Below are positions 36,831 to 46,355 of a stretch of 64,000 nucleotides of DNA, in pieces; within the stretch, counting starts at the first letter, position 1, and the number at the start of each line of letters is the position of its first letter. The notes beneath the pieces were generated by a model that saw nothing but the letters and a program-made list of their open reading frames with translations, did no database searches and was not told the DNA's origin. The DNA is from Roseomonas indoligenes (GTDB lineage: Bacteria; Pseudomonadota; Alphaproteobacteria; Acetobacterales; Acetobacteraceae), in NCBI RefSeq assembly GCF_017813365.1, contig NZ_JAGIZA010000003.1, positions 310,001-374,000 on the forward strand. The letters are read 5' to 3'. Made by a program: the position numbers and the translations under genes.

Positions 36831-37028
36831 ATGAGCAGCTTCCGAGCCCAGGCCATTGCTGGCCGCGTCGTCCTGATCCACGACATGGCGGATCAGGTTG
36901 TCGTTTCCGAATTCGATGCCGTGGAGGCATCGACCCTTGTCCGCCAGCTGGAGGACGCGCTGGCGCAGGTCGTCCGGGGCCTCGCCCAGCAGGCGAGCGG
37001 GCCGATGAGCCCGGAGATGGTGGGCTAG
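36831..37028 (+). CDS. small hypothetical protein (65 aa)
   Basis: A small soluble protein, MSSFRAQAIAGRVVLIHDMA at the start, then a predicted strand (QVVVSEFDA) and one long helix (STLVRQLEDALAQVVRGLAQ). An in-frame start at 36789 would add 14 Arg/Ser-rich residues and is less likely. Divergent from the catalase-like gene. Family not recognised. Confidence 0.55.
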   Translation: MSSFRAQAIAGRVVLIHDMADQVVVSEFDAVEASTLVRQLEDALAQVVRGLAQQASGPMSPEMVG

Positions 37029-37050
37029 CCGCCTCTTTCGGACGAATGGC

Positions 37051-37090
37051 GGGCGGGCCGCGCCGGGAGGTTCCCGGCGGCGGCCCACCC
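37051..37090 (-). terminator. GC hairpin downstream of alaS
   Basis: A stem of about 16 bp with one bulge and one mismatch (GCCGGG/CCCGGC inside GGGCCG/CGGCCC) around an AGGTT loop, just past the alaS stop. There is no T-run, so rho-independent action is uncertain. Confidence 0.4.
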
Positions 37091-37096
37091 ACGGGG

Positions 37097-39745
37097 TCAT
37101 GCCGCGAGGGCGCCGCGGATGGCGGCGAGGGCCTCGGCGGACTTGTCGCCCTCCGGGCCGCCGGCCTGGGCCATGTCGGGGCGGCCGCCGCCGCCCTTGC
37201 CGCCGACCGCCGCGGAGGCGGCGCGGACGAGGGCTACGGCGTCGGCCTTGCCCTTCGCGGCTTCGCCGACGGCGACGACGATGCTGGCCTTGCCTTCGGC
37301 GCTGGAGACGAGGGCGACCACGTCGGCAGTGCCGCCCTTGAGGATGGCTTCCGCCAGGCCCTTCAGGTCGCGCGGGGGGACTTCGCCGAGGTCGCGGAGG
37401 GCGACGCGGAGGTCTCCGATCTGCTCCGCCTCGGCCGCGGAGGCGCCGGTGGCGAGCTTGCGGCGGAGGTCGGCGACTTCGCGCTCCAGCTTGCGGCGGT
37501 CCTCCACCAGGACGGCGATGCGGGCGGGGAGCTCGGCGGCGGGGACCTTCAGGGTGGCGGCGGCCTCGCGGAGGGTGCGCTGCTCGTCCTCGATCAGGGC
37601 CAGGGCGGTGGCGCCGGTGACGGCTTCCACGCGGCGGACGCCGGCGGAGACGGCGCCCTCACCCACGATCTTGAAGAGGCCGATGTCGCCGGTGCGGGCG
37701 ACGTGGGTGCCGCCGCAGAGCTCCAGCGAATAGACGCCGTGCTTGGAGGTGGCCTCGGGGTCGTGGCCCATGCCGACGACGCGGACCTCGTCGCCGTACT
37801 TCTCGCCGAAGAGGGCCATGGCGCCGGCCTTCACGGCCTCGTCCGGGGTCATTAGGCGGGTGGTGACCTCGCCGTTCTGGCGGATGCGGTCGTTCACCTC
37901 GGTCTCGACCCAGGCCAGGTCCTCGGGGGACATGGGGGTGGGCTGGGAAACGTCGAAGCGGAGGCGGTCCGGGGCGTTGAGGCTGCCCTTCTGGGCGACG
38001 TGGTCGCCGAGGCGGCGGCGCAGGGCCTCGTGCAGGAGGTGGGTGGCGCTGTGGTGGGCGCGGATGGCGCCGCGGCGGGCGTGGTCCACCTCCGCCACCA
38101 CGGGGGCGTTGGGGTGGGCGATGCCGGACTCAACCTTGCCGATGTGGATAAAGAGGCCGAGCTTCTTCTGGGTGTCGCGGACCTTGATCTCCATGTCGCC
38201 GGGGCCGCGGATGGTGCCGGTGTCGCCGACCTGGCCGCCGCTCTCGGCGTAGAAGGGGGTCTGGTTCAGGACGACCGAGACTTCCGTGCCGGCGGTGGCT
38301 TCCTGGACTTCCTTGCCGTCGGCGACGATGGCGAGGATGGAGGCCTCGGCACGTTCGGTGTTGTAGCCCTGGAATTCGGTGCCGGTGCCGAGCTTCTCCT
38401 TCAGGTCGAACCAGAGGGATTCGGTGGCGGCGTCGCCGGTGCCGGACCAGGCGGCGCGGGCGCGGCGGCGCTGCTCCTGCATCGCCGTCTCGAAGCCCGC
38501 CGTGTCCACGGGGCGGCCCTCGGAGCGGAGGGCGTCCTGGGTGAGGTCGAGGGGGAAGCCGAAGGTGTCGTAGAGGCGGAAGGCGACTTCTCCGGAGAGG
38601 GGCTGACCTTCGCCGAGCTTCGCCGTCTCCTCCGCGAGGAGGCCTAGGCCGCGTTCCAGGAGGCTGCGGAAGCGGGTTTCTTCGAGGCGAAGGGTTTCGG
38701 TGGTGAGGGCCTCGGCGCGGACGAGCTCGGGGTAGGCGGCGCCCATCTGGCGGATGAGGACGGGGACCAGGCGGGGGAGCAGCGGGTCCCGCGCGCCCAT
38801 CATGTGGGCGTGGCGCATGGCGCGGCGGAGGATGCGGCGGAGGACGTAGCCCCGGCCCTCGTTGGAGGGGAGAACGCCTTCGGCGATGAGGAAGGCGCCG
38901 GAGCGGAGGTGGTCCGCGACGACGCGGTGGCTGGCGCGGAAGGGGCCGTCCGGGTCCTGGCCGGTGGCTTCCGCGCTGGCGAGGATGAGGGCGCGGAAGG
39001 TGTCCGTGTCGTAGTTGTCGTGGACGCCCTGGAGGATGGCGGTGAAGCGTTCCATCCCCATGCCGGTGTCGATGCTGGGACGCGGGAGGGGGCGGCGGGT
39101 GCCGGGGGGCCCTTCCTCGTACTGCATGAAGACGAGGTTCCAGATCTCGATGAAGCGGTCGCCGTCCTCCTCCGGGGAGCCGGGGGGGCCGCCGGGGATC
39201 GCCTCGCCGTGGTCGTAGAAGATTTCGGAGCAGGGGCCGCAGGGGCCGGTATCGCCCATGCGCCAGAAGTTATCGGAGGTGGCGATGCGGATGATCTTCT
39301 CATCCGGGAGGCCGGCGATCTTCTTCCAGAGGGCGGCCGCGTCCTCATCCTCATGGTAGACGGTGACGAGGAGCTTTTCCTTGGGGAGGGCGAAGTCCTT
39401 CGTCAGCAGGGTCCAGGCATGGGTGATGGCCTGTTCCTTGAAGTAGTCGCCGAAGGAGAAATTCCCCAGCATCTCGAAGAAGGTGTGGTGGCGGGCGGTG
39501 TAGCCGACGTTGTCCAGATCGTTGTGCTTGCCGCCGGCGCGGACGCATTTCTGGGCGGTGGTGGCGCGGTTGTAGGGGCGCTTCTCCGCGCCGGTGAAGA
39601 CGTTCTTGAACTGCACCATGCCGGAGTTGGTGAAGAGCAGCGTGGGGTCGTTGCGGGGCACCAGCGGGCTGCTTTCCACGACGGCGTGGCCGTTGCGGGC
39701 GAAGTAGTCCAGGAAGGTGGCGCGGACGTCGTTGCTGCTGGTCAT
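37097..39745 (-). CDS. alaS: alanyl-tRNA synthetase
   Basis: 882 residues, full length. The class II catalytic domain starts [20 protein letters not shown], with [13 protein letters not shown] and the motif [10 protein letters not shown]. The editing domain has [11 protein letters not shown] and the CGGTH zinc site. A C-terminal domain with a coiled-coil segment ([20 protein letters not shown]) and a Gly-rich stretch follows. The open frame reaches 40069, but ATG 39745 gives the family's N-terminus. In several alphaproteobacteria alaS lies next to recA; here they are about 5.4 kb apart. Confidence 0.97.
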   Translation of the reverse strand: MTSSNDVRATFLDYFARNGHAVVESSPLVPRNDPTLLFTNSGMVQFKNVFTGAEKRPYNRATTAQKCVRAGGKHNDLDNVGYTARHHTFFEMLGNFSFGDYFKEQAITHAWTLLTKDFALPKEKLLVTVYHEDEDAAALWKKIAGLPDEKIIRIATSDNFWRMGDTGPCGPCSEIFYDHGEAIPGGPPGSPEEDGDRFIEIWNLVFMQYEEGPPGTRRPLPRPSIDTGMGMERFTAILQGVHDNYDTDTFRALILASAEATGQDPDGPFRASHRVVADHLRSGAFLIAEGVLPSNEGRGYVLRRILRRAMRHAHMMGARDPLLPRLVPVLIRQMGAAYPELVRAEALTTETLRLEETRFRSLLERGLGLLAEETAKLGEGQPLSGEVAFRLYDTFGFPLDLTQDALRSEGRPVDTAGFETAMQEQRRRARAAWSGTGDAATESLWFDLKEKLGTGTEFQGYNTERAEASILAIVADGKEVQEATAGTEVSVVLNQTPFYAESGGQVGDTGTIRGPGDMEIKVRDTQKKLGLFIHIGKVESGIAHPNAPVVAEVDHARRGAIRAHHSATHLLHEALRRRLGDHVAQKGSLNAPDRLRFDVSQPTPMSPEDLAWVETEVNDRIRQNGEVTTRLMTPDEAVKAGAMALFGEKYGDEVRVVGMGHDPEATSKHGVYSLELCGGTHVARTGDIGLFKIVGEGAVSAGVRRVEAVTGATALALIEDEQRTLREAAATLKVPAAELPARIAVLVEDRRKLEREVADLRRKLATGASAAEAEQIGDLRVALRDLGEVPPRDLKGLAEAILKGGTADVVALVSSAEGKASIVVAVGEAAKGKADAVALVRAASAAVGGKGGGGRPDMAQAGGPEGDKSAEALAAIRGALAA

Positions 39746-40072
39746 GGTGCGACTTTTATTCCGATTCCTCGCGGGAACGCGACCGGGGCGTTTAGCCCGT
39801 GGGAGGCGAGGGAGCCAAGCCCGGCGAGGCGAAGCCTTGCGGGCTGGGCTGCCCTGCCTCCCGCGAGCGGGGCGCGGAGCGCCATCGCCCGGGTGGGATG
39901 CGGCGGCCGACACCAGGGCGATGCGAAGCATCGTCCCGCCCCGCCCGCGATGCAGGGGCGTCGGGCGCGCGGGTGGGGCGGGACAACGCTGCGCGTTGCC
40001 CTGGCGGTGTGCCGGCAGTGCCGGGGGGCGACGGCGCTTGGCGCCTCGCGCTGAGACGATGCTTCGCATCGC
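39746..40072. repeat. array of six mini-hairpins upstream of alaS
   Basis: Within 250 nt there are six small near-perfect hairpins with 2-3 nt loops: GCGAGGC-GAA-GCCTTGC (39824-39840), GGCGC-GGA-GCGCC (39871-39883), CGATGC-GAA-GCATCG (39919-39933), CAACGC-TGC-GCGTTG (39984-39998), GGCGC-TTG-GCGCC (about 40033-40045) and CGATGC-TTC-GCATCG (40057-40071). The last is extended by flanking CTGAG/CTCAG. The third and sixth are inverted copies of each other. The array lies between alaS and the DUF4096 gene, in the would-be alaS leader. There is no credible coding sequence. Confidence 0.75.
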
Positions 40073-40681
40073 TCAGGGCCAGCCGAACCTGACCACTCGG
40101 GGCATCGATCGGCGGCCCAACGCCGCCTTTTCCAGCCAAGCGATGGCTTTCAGCCGGGGTTTGAGAGCCGCCAGCGCCGCCCGGGTGGTTGGAAGGCGGG
40201 TTGGGAGCGCCCTGGCGAGCATTTCGGACAAAAGGGGGTCCGGGAGGAGCCAGGGCGGGCCGTTGAGGGCGGTGCGGAGGCCGAGCTTACGGATGAGGAG
40301 AAGGAGGGGCATGCCTCCGAGGCGGGCGGCGCGGCGGGTGGCGCGGCAGATGGCGTATTCGATGGCGCGGAGAGGGTGGTTGGGGGCGAGGGCCGGGTCC
40401 GCGAGGGTTTCAAGGAGGCGGTGCCAGAGGCCGGCGTGGGTGAGGCGGCGGAAGTAGCGAGCGATGGTTTGGGCGCTGCCGTATTCGGGCGGGAGGGTGC
40501 GCCAGGGATCGCCCGGGGTGCTGGCGAGGTGGAAGATGGCGTTCATGCGGGCGCGGAGGTCGGCGATGCGGCGGCCCTGCGGGGAGCAGGGGAAGACGTA
40601 AGGGAGAAGGGCGACCCAGGCGTCGTCGGTGAGCGGGGTCCAGGGGCGGGGTGGGGTGAGACCAGCTGAAGAGTGACTCAT
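40073..40681 (-). CDS. DUF4096 (IS5-type transposase N-terminus) protein without DDE domain
   Basis: About 202 residues. The first half matches the N-terminal helix-turn-helix of IS5-like transposases: WTPLTDDAWVALLPYV, then GRRIADLRARMNAIFHLAST, PWRTLPPEYGSAQTIARYFRR, GLWHRLLETL. The remaining ~100 residues are Arg/Leu-rich and show no DDE catalytic motifs, so it is not a working transposase. It could be a truncated element or a domesticated DNA-binding protein. ATG 40681 is preferred over 40735. GC content is like the chromosome. I see no terminal inverted repeats. Confidence 0.7.
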   Translation of the reverse strand: MSHSSAGLTPPRPWTPLTDDAWVALLPYVFPCSPQGRRIADLRARMNAIFHLASTPGDPWRTLPPEYGSAQTIARYFRRLTHAGLWHRLLETLADPALAPNHPLRAIEYAICRATRRAARLGGMPLLLLIRKLGLRTALNGPPWLLPDPLLSEMLARALPTRLPTTRAALAALKPRLKAIAWLEKAALGRRSMPRVVRFGWP

Positions 40682-40746
40682 TGCCTCAACCTCCTGGAAA
40701 GGCTCCCCTCTACCGGCAAACATTCCGCATATCAAGGATTATTTTG

Positions 40747-41967
40747 CTATTCGCGAATTTCTCCACCTAGTAAGGTCATGATCGCGTCCGAAACTTTTTT
40801 AGTGAAAGGAATGTTTTCAAGAACCTTTTTCGCGTCTTCCTTCGATGATGTGGCAAGAAGGAAAATTCGAACCAGGGTAACTCTACTTATTACATCAAAC
40901 CGTTCGCTTCCCATTGGCTCGCCAGCTTTTACTAGGCCTCGAAATTTTCTAAGAACTGCCTCAGAAGAACGGACTTTAAGGGCCAACCGCCTTTCAAGGT
41001 TGTCGATATCTGTTATCTTTAGCAACTCCATCGTTCCTAGAAAACCGTCCATCGGATGAGTGTTCAGTGTCTGAGCGGCACGCACCCGGAAACCGAGGCG
41101 CCTGGCCGATGCCGCAATCTTATTTGCCGTCACGCTCTGTTTCAAAAAAGCGATTGCCGATTCCCGATCCAACGCAATCGCCAAGTTTCCGGACTTGATC
41201 TTCTTGCTATAAGCATTACGGATGCTACCGGTTTCCGCTTTGACGCGGGAAAAATCCTCGTCAGCGCCCTCTAAGAGAGCGCTAATCCTATAAAGGCGAC
41301 GCAAAACTGGCTCCGGAATGCCAGTCTGTCCCTTATATCTAATCTTCCAATCAACAGCTGCCCAAGCATGTTCAAGCACAGTCTTAACTTGGATTTCCGC
41401 CTTATAGTTTTTGTATTTGGAAAGCTCCGGAAGCTTTAATCGTTCAGGGCTCAGCGAAATCACAATGTGATCTGCCCGATAACCGAGACGGTCAGCCGCA
41501 AGAAATTCATGACGATACTTCGAATTCTTTATATCAATCGTGAAATGATCGGCAAGCAATTTTGAAACACGCTGGGCCTCTTCGTGTAGGTAGCAAACCA
41601 AGCGCAAGCCCGAGAGATCTGTAACATCTTCACATTTTTTGTACTTCTGCTTCTTCTCAGGACGATCAACCTTTCCCCGAAAACTATCAACTCCTTTAGT
41701 GCGAGCTTCGAGCGCCGCCAACTCGATACCTGCATGCTCCAGCAACTTTCGAAGTATGCTCTCAAGATCTGCAGTGAAGGAAACAAAGTTCTCCCTCGCG
41801 GATTCGAACTGCTTCGTGAGAGCGTCCACGTAGTCGGGCTGGGGCTGGCCTGCTTTCGCTGCAGTCCTTCGTTGCGTCAAAGTGGTCGCCCTTCGGAGAT
41901 GAAAACAGCGCCGCGAGCCAGGATCGTATCCCTCCAATCCCTCGGTCGACTCCGGCGATGCCTGCAT
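40747..41967 (-). CDS. RelA/SpoT-domain protein (candidate alarmone synthetase or toxin)
   Basis: 406 residues. The N-terminal half has the RelA/SpoT nucleotidyltransferase pattern: KKYKKCEDVTDLSGLRLVCY (contains the D-x-x-G-x-R motif), DRLGYRADHIVISL (Y-R-x-x-H), and KAEIQVKTVLEHAWAAVDWK with the catalytic Glu, followed by YKG. There is no hydrolase (HD), TGS or ACT domain, so it is a stand-alone synthetase type. The C-terminal ~180 residues are helical with no recognised domain. Base composition is far more AT-rich than its neighbours, pointing to transfer. The N-terminal 45 residues are doubtful and the start is unproven. Confidence 0.83.
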   Translation of the reverse strand: MQASPESTEGLEGYDPGSRRCFHLRRATTLTQRRTAAKAGQPQPDYVDALTKQFESARENFVSFTADLESILRKLLEHAGIELAALEARTKGVDSFRGKVDRPEKKQKYKKCEDVTDLSGLRLVCYLHEEAQRVSKLLADHFTIDIKNSKYRHEFLAADRLGYRADHIVISLSPERLKLPELSKYKNYKAEIQVKTVLEHAWAAVDWKIRYKGQTGIPEPVLRRLYRISALLEGADEDFSRVKAETGSIRNAYSKKIKSGNLAIALDRESAIAFLKQSVTANKIAASARRLGFRVRAAQTLNTHPMDGFLGTMELLKITDIDNLERRLALKVRSSEAVLRKFRGLVKAGEPMGSERFDVISRVTLVRIFLLATSSKEDAKKVLENIPFTKKVSDAIMTLLGGEIRE

Positions 41968-42111
41968 GATCGGACTTTGTGCTCACAATCGTCCAGCGCG
42001 GCGCTCAATTTACGAAGCACCGTTAAGCATCCCGCTTCAGACATCGCTAGGCACAGCCTATTCGGGAGATCACACTCCCAGTTCCCCTCCCCAGAACCGG
42101 ACCCCTCCCCC

Positions 42112-43308
42112 ATGGACGACACCGCCCGCGCCGCGATCAAGGCCCTCCAGCCAGAACTCACCGCCATCCGCCGCGACATCCACGCGCACCCGGAGATGGG
42201 GATGGAGGAGGTGCGGACCTCCAAGCTGGTGGCCGACACCCTGCGGGGCTGGGGGCTGGAGGTGACGGAGGGCGTCGGGAAGTTCGGGGTGGTGGCGACG
42301 CTCAAGGGGCGGCTGCCGGGGCAGCGGGCGATCGGGCTGCGGGCGGACATGGACGCGCTGGCGATCGAGGAGGCGACGGGGCTGCCGCACGCCTCCACGA
42401 CGAAGGGCACGATGCACGCCTGCGGGCATGACGGGCACACGACGATGCTGCTGGGGGCGGCGCGGCACCTCTCGCAGAACCCGGATTTCGGGGGGACGGT
42501 GCAGTTCATCTTCCAGCCGGCGGAGGAGGGGCGCGGGGGCGCCAAGGCGATGCTGGCGGACGGGCTGTTCGAGCGGTTCCCCGTGGATGCGGTGTACGGG
42601 CTGCACAATGAGCCGGGGTTGCCGGTGGGGCAGTTCGCGACGCGGACGGGGCCGGCGCTGGCGGCGGCAGACCGGTTCACCGTGACGTTCCGGGGGACGG
42701 GCGGGCATGGCGGGGCGGCGGCGCATCTTTCCACGGATGTGACGGTGCTGCAGGCGCAGTTCGTGCTGGCGTTGCAGACCATCGTTTCGCGGAACATCGC
42801 GGCGGTGGACACGGCGGTGGTGAGCGTGGGGGCGATCCATGGCGGGTCTATGGAGTCGCTGAACGTGATGCCGGCGGAGCTGGTGCTGGGGGGGACGGCG
42901 CGGAGCTATACGCCGGCGGTTCGGGACACGATCGAGCGGCGGATGGGGGAGTTGGCGCAGGCGCTGGCTTCGGCCTTCGGGTGCTCGGCGGAGGTGTCGT
43001 ACCGGCGGGGGACTTCGCCGCTGTTCAACCATGCGGAGCAGACGGAGGTGGCGAAGGCCGCGGCCGGGGCGCTGGTGGGTGAGAGCGCGGTGGAGGGGAA
43101 TGCGCCGCTGGTGCTGGGGGCGGAGGATTTCTCCCAGATGCTGGAGGCGCGGCCGGGGGCCTTCATGTTTATGGGGAATGGCGGGGGTGGGGCCACGAGC
43201 GAGGGGCTGCACACGCCGAATTACGACTTCAACGACGAGGCCATTCCGTATGGGGTGGGGTACTGGGTGAGCGTGGTGGAGCAGGAGTTGGGGAGCGTGG
43301 GGGCGTAA
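42112..43308 (+). CDS. M20-family amidohydrolase (hippurate/N-acyl amino acid hydrolase-like)
   Basis: 398 residues. Zinc-binding and catalytic motifs are visible: LRADMDALAIEE, MHACGHDGHTTMLLG, QPAEEGRGGAKAML, a dimerisation domain from RTGPALAAADRF (with TGGHGGAAA), and the closing LGAEDFSQML. Family members hydrolyse amide bonds of N-acyl amino acids. The open frame extends upstream to 41734 but falls inside the RelA-like region, so ATG 42112 is preferred. It is convergent with the solute-binding protein gene. Confidence 0.93.
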   Translation: MDDTARAAIKALQPELTAIRRDIHAHPEMGMEEVRTSKLVADTLRGWGLEVTEGVGKFGVVATLKGRLPGQRAIGLRADMDALAIEEATGLPHASTTKGTMHACGHDGHTTMLLGAARHLSQNPDFGGTVQFIFQPAEEGRGGAKAMLADGLFERFPVDAVYGLHNEPGLPVGQFATRTGPALAAADRFTVTFRGTGGHGGAAAHLSTDVTVLQAQFVLALQTIVSRNIAAVDTAVVSVGAIHGGSMESLNVMPAELVLGGTARSYTPAVRDTIERRMGELAQALASAFGCSAEVSYRRGTSPLFNHAEQTEVAKAAAGALVGESAVEGNAPLVLGAEDFSQMLEARPGAFMFMGNGGGGATSEGLHTPNYDFNDEAIPYGVGYWVSVVEQELGSVGA

Positions 43309-43381
43309 GAGCCCCCTTCCCTGCTGGTGCGGGCGTTGGCGGGGTTCCGCGGCAGCCTGCTGGAAGAAGATGATGGGGGTT

Positions 43382-43413
43382 CCAAGGGGGAAGAATTCGT
43401 TCTTCCCCCTTGG
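43382..43413. terminator. strong hairpin with TTCG loop between convergent genes
   Basis: A perfect 14-bp inverted repeat, CCAAGGGGGAAGAA at 43382-43395 with TTCTTCCCCCTTGG at 43400-43413, closed by a TTCG tetraloop. It lies 73 nt past the M20 stop and 5 nt past the solute-binding protein stop, so it can serve both strands. There is no long T-run on either side. Confidence 0.7.
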
Positions 43414-43418
43414 GGTGT

Positions 43419-45005
43419 TCAGGCCGGGCGCACGTCCATGGCGAGGGTCATCTCGTCGGCGCGCGGGGTGTGGGTGTAGCCCTGGCGCATGGCCCAGATG
43501 TTCTTCTGGACGTGGAGGGGGATCCAGGCGACGTCGGCGGCGGCGATCTTCGTGGCGTCCTGCATGAGTTTTTCGCGGGCGGCGTCGTCGTTGGTGGCCA
43601 TGGCCTGTTCGAGGACCTGGTCGTAGCGCGGGTTGCTGTAGCCGGTGCGGTTCACGGTGCCCCAGCCCTTCTCCATGTCGCGGGTGCCGAGGAGGCCGCG
43701 GAGGCCGGAGGAGGGCTCGCCGTTGGAGTTGGCCCAGCCGCCGAGGGAGACGGAGTTGTCGAGCCGGGCGACGCGCTGGGCGACGACGGAGAAGGGCATG
43801 GTGTCGACCTTCGTCTTCACGCCGATGCGGGTCCACATCTGGCCGATGCTCTGGGCGACGCCGGCGTCGTTCACGTAGCGGTCGTTGCTGGCGAGGAGGG
43901 TGAGGGAGAAGCCGTTGGGAAGGCCGGCTTCCTGGAGGAGCTTGCGGGCTTTCTCGGCGTCGAAGGGTGTGGGGGGGAGGTCGGGGACGTAGCCGTAAGC
44001 GCCGGGGGGCATGAACTGGGCGGTGGGGAGGGCGGCGCCGGCCATGATGCGGTCGGCGATGGCGGGGCGATTGATGGCGGTGGTGAGGGCCTGGCGGACA
44101 CGGAGGTCCGTCATGGGGTTGCGGATGGGCTCGTTATTGGGGCCGGTGACGTAGGGGGATTCGGGGCGGAAGTCCGTGCGGAGGTAGACGGAGCGGAGGC
44201 TGGTGATCTCCGAGATGCGGAGGCGGGATTCGGTGCGGAGGCGGGCGAGGTCGGCGGTGGGGACGGCGTCGATGAAGGCGACGTCGCCGGCCTGGAGGGC
44301 GGCGGTGCGGGCGCCGTCGTTGGCGATGATGCGGTAGTTGACCTTCTGCCAGGCGGGCTTTTCGCCCCAGTAGGATTCGTTGCGCTCTAGCTCCACCACG
44401 TCTCCGCTGCGGAAGGCGATGAGGCGGTAGGGGCCGGTGCCGATGGCGTTCTTGCCGTTGTTGAAATCGCCGGTGTTGGGGGCCTCGCCGAGGCTGCGGG
44501 GGATGATGGTGAACTGGGAGGTGTCGGCGGGGAGGAGGGGGTAGACGCCGGCGGTCTTCATGCGGATGCGGTGGGGATCCACCACCTGCATGGACTGGAT
44601 GGCCTTGGTGAAGACGACGAAGGAGCCGGGGCTGTTCACGACCTTGGGGATGCGGTTGACGGTGTAGACCACGTCCTCCGCGGTGAAGGGCTCGCCGTTG
44701 TGGAACTTCACGTCCCGGCGGAGCTGGAATTCCCAGGTGGTGTCGTCCACCAGGCGCCAGGATTCGGCGAGGCCGGGGATGAGGCGGCCGTTCGCGTCGC
44801 GGTGGACCAGGCAGTCGAAGATGTGCTGGGCGAGGGCGTTGTTGGGGGTGAGGGTGTAGTAGTGCGGGTCCACCGAGCTGGGCGGGGCGCTGACGGCGAG
44901 GTTCAGCGTGGCAGTGGAGACGGGCTGGGCCTGGGCGGGGTGGCCTCGGAGCGTGAGGAGCGCGGGGGCGGCGCCAAGGATGAGGCGGCGGGGGATGGCG
45001 GGCAT
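43419..45005 (-). CDS. ABC transporter solute-binding protein (family 5, DppA/OppA-like)
   Basis: 528 residues with a cleavable signal peptide (MPAIPRRLILGAAPALLTLR, Ala-x-Ala-like site near HPAQAQ). The family 5 signature is present: HIFDCLVHRDANGRLIPGLAESW, VKFHNGEPFTAEDVVYT, GTGPYRLIAF, DLRVRQALTTAINRPAIAD. These bind peptides, nickel or other small solutes in the periplasm. No permease or ATPase genes are next to it, so it is an orphan here. ATG 45005 is preferred over 45047. Confidence 0.93.
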   Translation of the reverse strand: MPAIPRRLILGAAPALLTLRGHPAQAQPVSTATLNLAVSAPPSSVDPHYYTLTPNNALAQHIFDCLVHRDANGRLIPGLAESWRLVDDTTWEFQLRRDVKFHNGEPFTAEDVVYTVNRIPKVVNSPGSFVVFTKAIQSMQVVDPHRIRMKTAGVYPLLPADTSQFTIIPRSLGEAPNTGDFNNGKNAIGTGPYRLIAFRSGDVVELERNESYWGEKPAWQKVNYRIIANDGARTAALQAGDVAFIDAVPTADLARLRTESRLRISEITSLRSVYLRTDFRPESPYVTGPNNEPIRNPMTDLRVRQALTTAINRPAIADRIMAGAALPTAQFMPPGAYGYVPDLPPTPFDAEKARKLLQEAGLPNGFSLTLLASNDRYVNDAGVAQSIGQMWTRIGVKTKVDTMPFSVVAQRVARLDNSVSLGGWANSNGEPSSGLRGLLGTRDMEKGWGTVNRTGYSNPRYDQVLEQAMATNDDAAREKLMQDATKIAAADVAWIPLHVQKNIWAMRQGYTHTPRADEMTLAMDVRPA

Positions 45006-45107
45006 GCGGGGGCTCCTCCGGTGCTGGGCCGGGTGGTGCGGTGGCATCTTCCTCGAGTGTCAGCGAACCAGCGGGGGGAGCGGGGTGTCAAGCGTGCGGG
45101 GCCGGAA

Positions 45108-45150
45108 CGAGAAAGGGCCGCACCCCGGGGGGAGGGTGCGGCCCTTCCTT
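45108..45150 (-). terminator. terminator of recA
   Basis: A 13-bp stem (AAGGGCCGCACCC at 45113-45125 with GGGTGCGGCCCTT at 45134-45146), followed on the minus strand by TCTCGTT. It starts 26 nt past the recA stop. Confidence 0.8.
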
Positions 45151-45171
45151 CGTTCGGTGCTGCTGCGGGGA

Positions 45172-46209
45172 TTACTCGGCCGCGGCGGCCTCCTCGGCGT
45201 CCGGGGTGGTCATCATGGCGTTGGCCACGACGCCGGCCTGGGCGCGGATGCGCTGCTCGACGCTCTCGGCCATCGCGGGGTTGTCGCGCAGGAACTGCTT
45301 GGCGTTCTCGCGGCCCTGGCCGATGCGCTGGCTGTCGCAGGAGAACCAGGCGCCGGACTTCTCGACCACGCCGGCCTTCACGCCGAGGTCCAGAAGCTCG
45401 CCGACCTTGGACACGCCCTCGCCGTACATGATGTCGAACTCGACCTGCCGGAACGGCGGGGCCATCTTGTTCTTCACCACCTTCACGCGGGTCTGGTTGC
45501 CCGTGGTCTCCTCGCGCTCCTTGATCGCGCCGATGCGGCGGATCTCCATGCGGACGGAGGCGTAGAACTTCAGCGCGTTGCCGCCCGTGGTCGTCTCCGG
45601 GTTGCCGAACATGACGCCGATCTTCAACCGGATCTGGTTGAGGAAGACCATCATGCAGTTGGAGCGGGAGATGGAGCCGGTGAGCTTGCGCAGCGCCTGG
45701 GACATCAGGCGGGCGTGCAGGCCGACATGGCTGTCGCCCATCTCGCCCTCAAGCTCCGCGCGCGGAACCAGGGCGGCGACGGAGTCGATCACCAGCACGT
45801 CGATGGCGCCGGAGCGCACCAGCGTATCGGCGATCTCGAGCGCCTGCTCGCCAGCATCCGGCTGGGAGATGAGGAGGTTGTCCACGTCCACGCCGAGCTT
45901 GCGGGCGTAGCCGGGGTCCAGCGCGTGCTCGGCGTCGATGAAGGCGCAGGTGCCGCCCTTCTTCTGGGCCTCAGCCACGACCTGCAGGGCGAGGGTGGTC
46001 TTGCCCGAGGATTCCGGGCCGTAGATCTCGATGATGCGGCCCTTGGGGAGGCCGCCGATGCCGAGCGCCAGGTCGAGGCCCAGCGAACCGGTGGAGATGA
46101 CCTCCACCTCCTCGTTCATCTGCTTGCCGCCCATCCGCATGATGGAGCCCTTCCCGAAGGAACGCTCGATCTGAGAGAGAGCGGCCTCGAGAGCCTTGTT
46201 CTTTTCCAT
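45172..46209 (-). CDS. recA: recombinase RecA
   Basis: Catalyses homologous strand exchange and triggers LexA self-cleavage. 345 residues. Walker A GPESSGKT (64-71), Walker B-like LVIDSVAAL, the MAW-type segment and [20 protein letters not shown] (loop L2) are all present. The acidic C-terminus is [15 protein letters not shown]7-GTTC box lies upstream, so SOS induction is expected. Confidence 0.98.
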   Translation of the reverse strand: MEKNKALEAALSQIERSFGKGSIMRMGGKQMNEEVEVISTGSLGLDLALGIGGLPKGRIIEIYGPESSGKTTLALQVVAEAQKKGGTCAFIDAEHALDPGYARKLGVDVDNLLISQPDAGEQALEIADTLVRSGAIDVLVIDSVAALVPRAELEGEMGDSHVGLHARLMSQALRKLTGSISRSNCMMVFLNQIRLKIGVMFGNPETTTGGNALKFYASVRMEIRRIGAIKEREETTGNQTRVKVVKNKMAPPFRQVEFDIMYGEGVSKVGELLDLGVKAGVVEKSGAWFSCDSQRIGQGRENAKQFLRDNPAMAESVEQRIRAQAGVVANAMMTTPDAEEAAAAE

Positions 46210-46355
46210 ACTGGAAAGGTCCCTTGCGATCGATGGACGCCGTTTCGCGTGCCACCGGCGGATGAAGGAGCGGCTTTTCCGGCCGTTACCTCACGCGCTT
46301 GTTAACCGGCCGGGTCGACTGCGCACAAGCGCCAAACACGACCGCGGTCCGGGAT

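Noticed and set aside
40073-40735. Complete insertion sequence
   Set aside because: There is no DDE domain and no terminal inverted repeats or target-site duplication were seen around the DUF4096 gene.
41968-42111. Extension of the M20 amidohydrolase upstream to 41734
   Set aside because: The extra residues come from the AT-rich opposite-strand RelA-like gene, and the family N-terminus begins at 42112.
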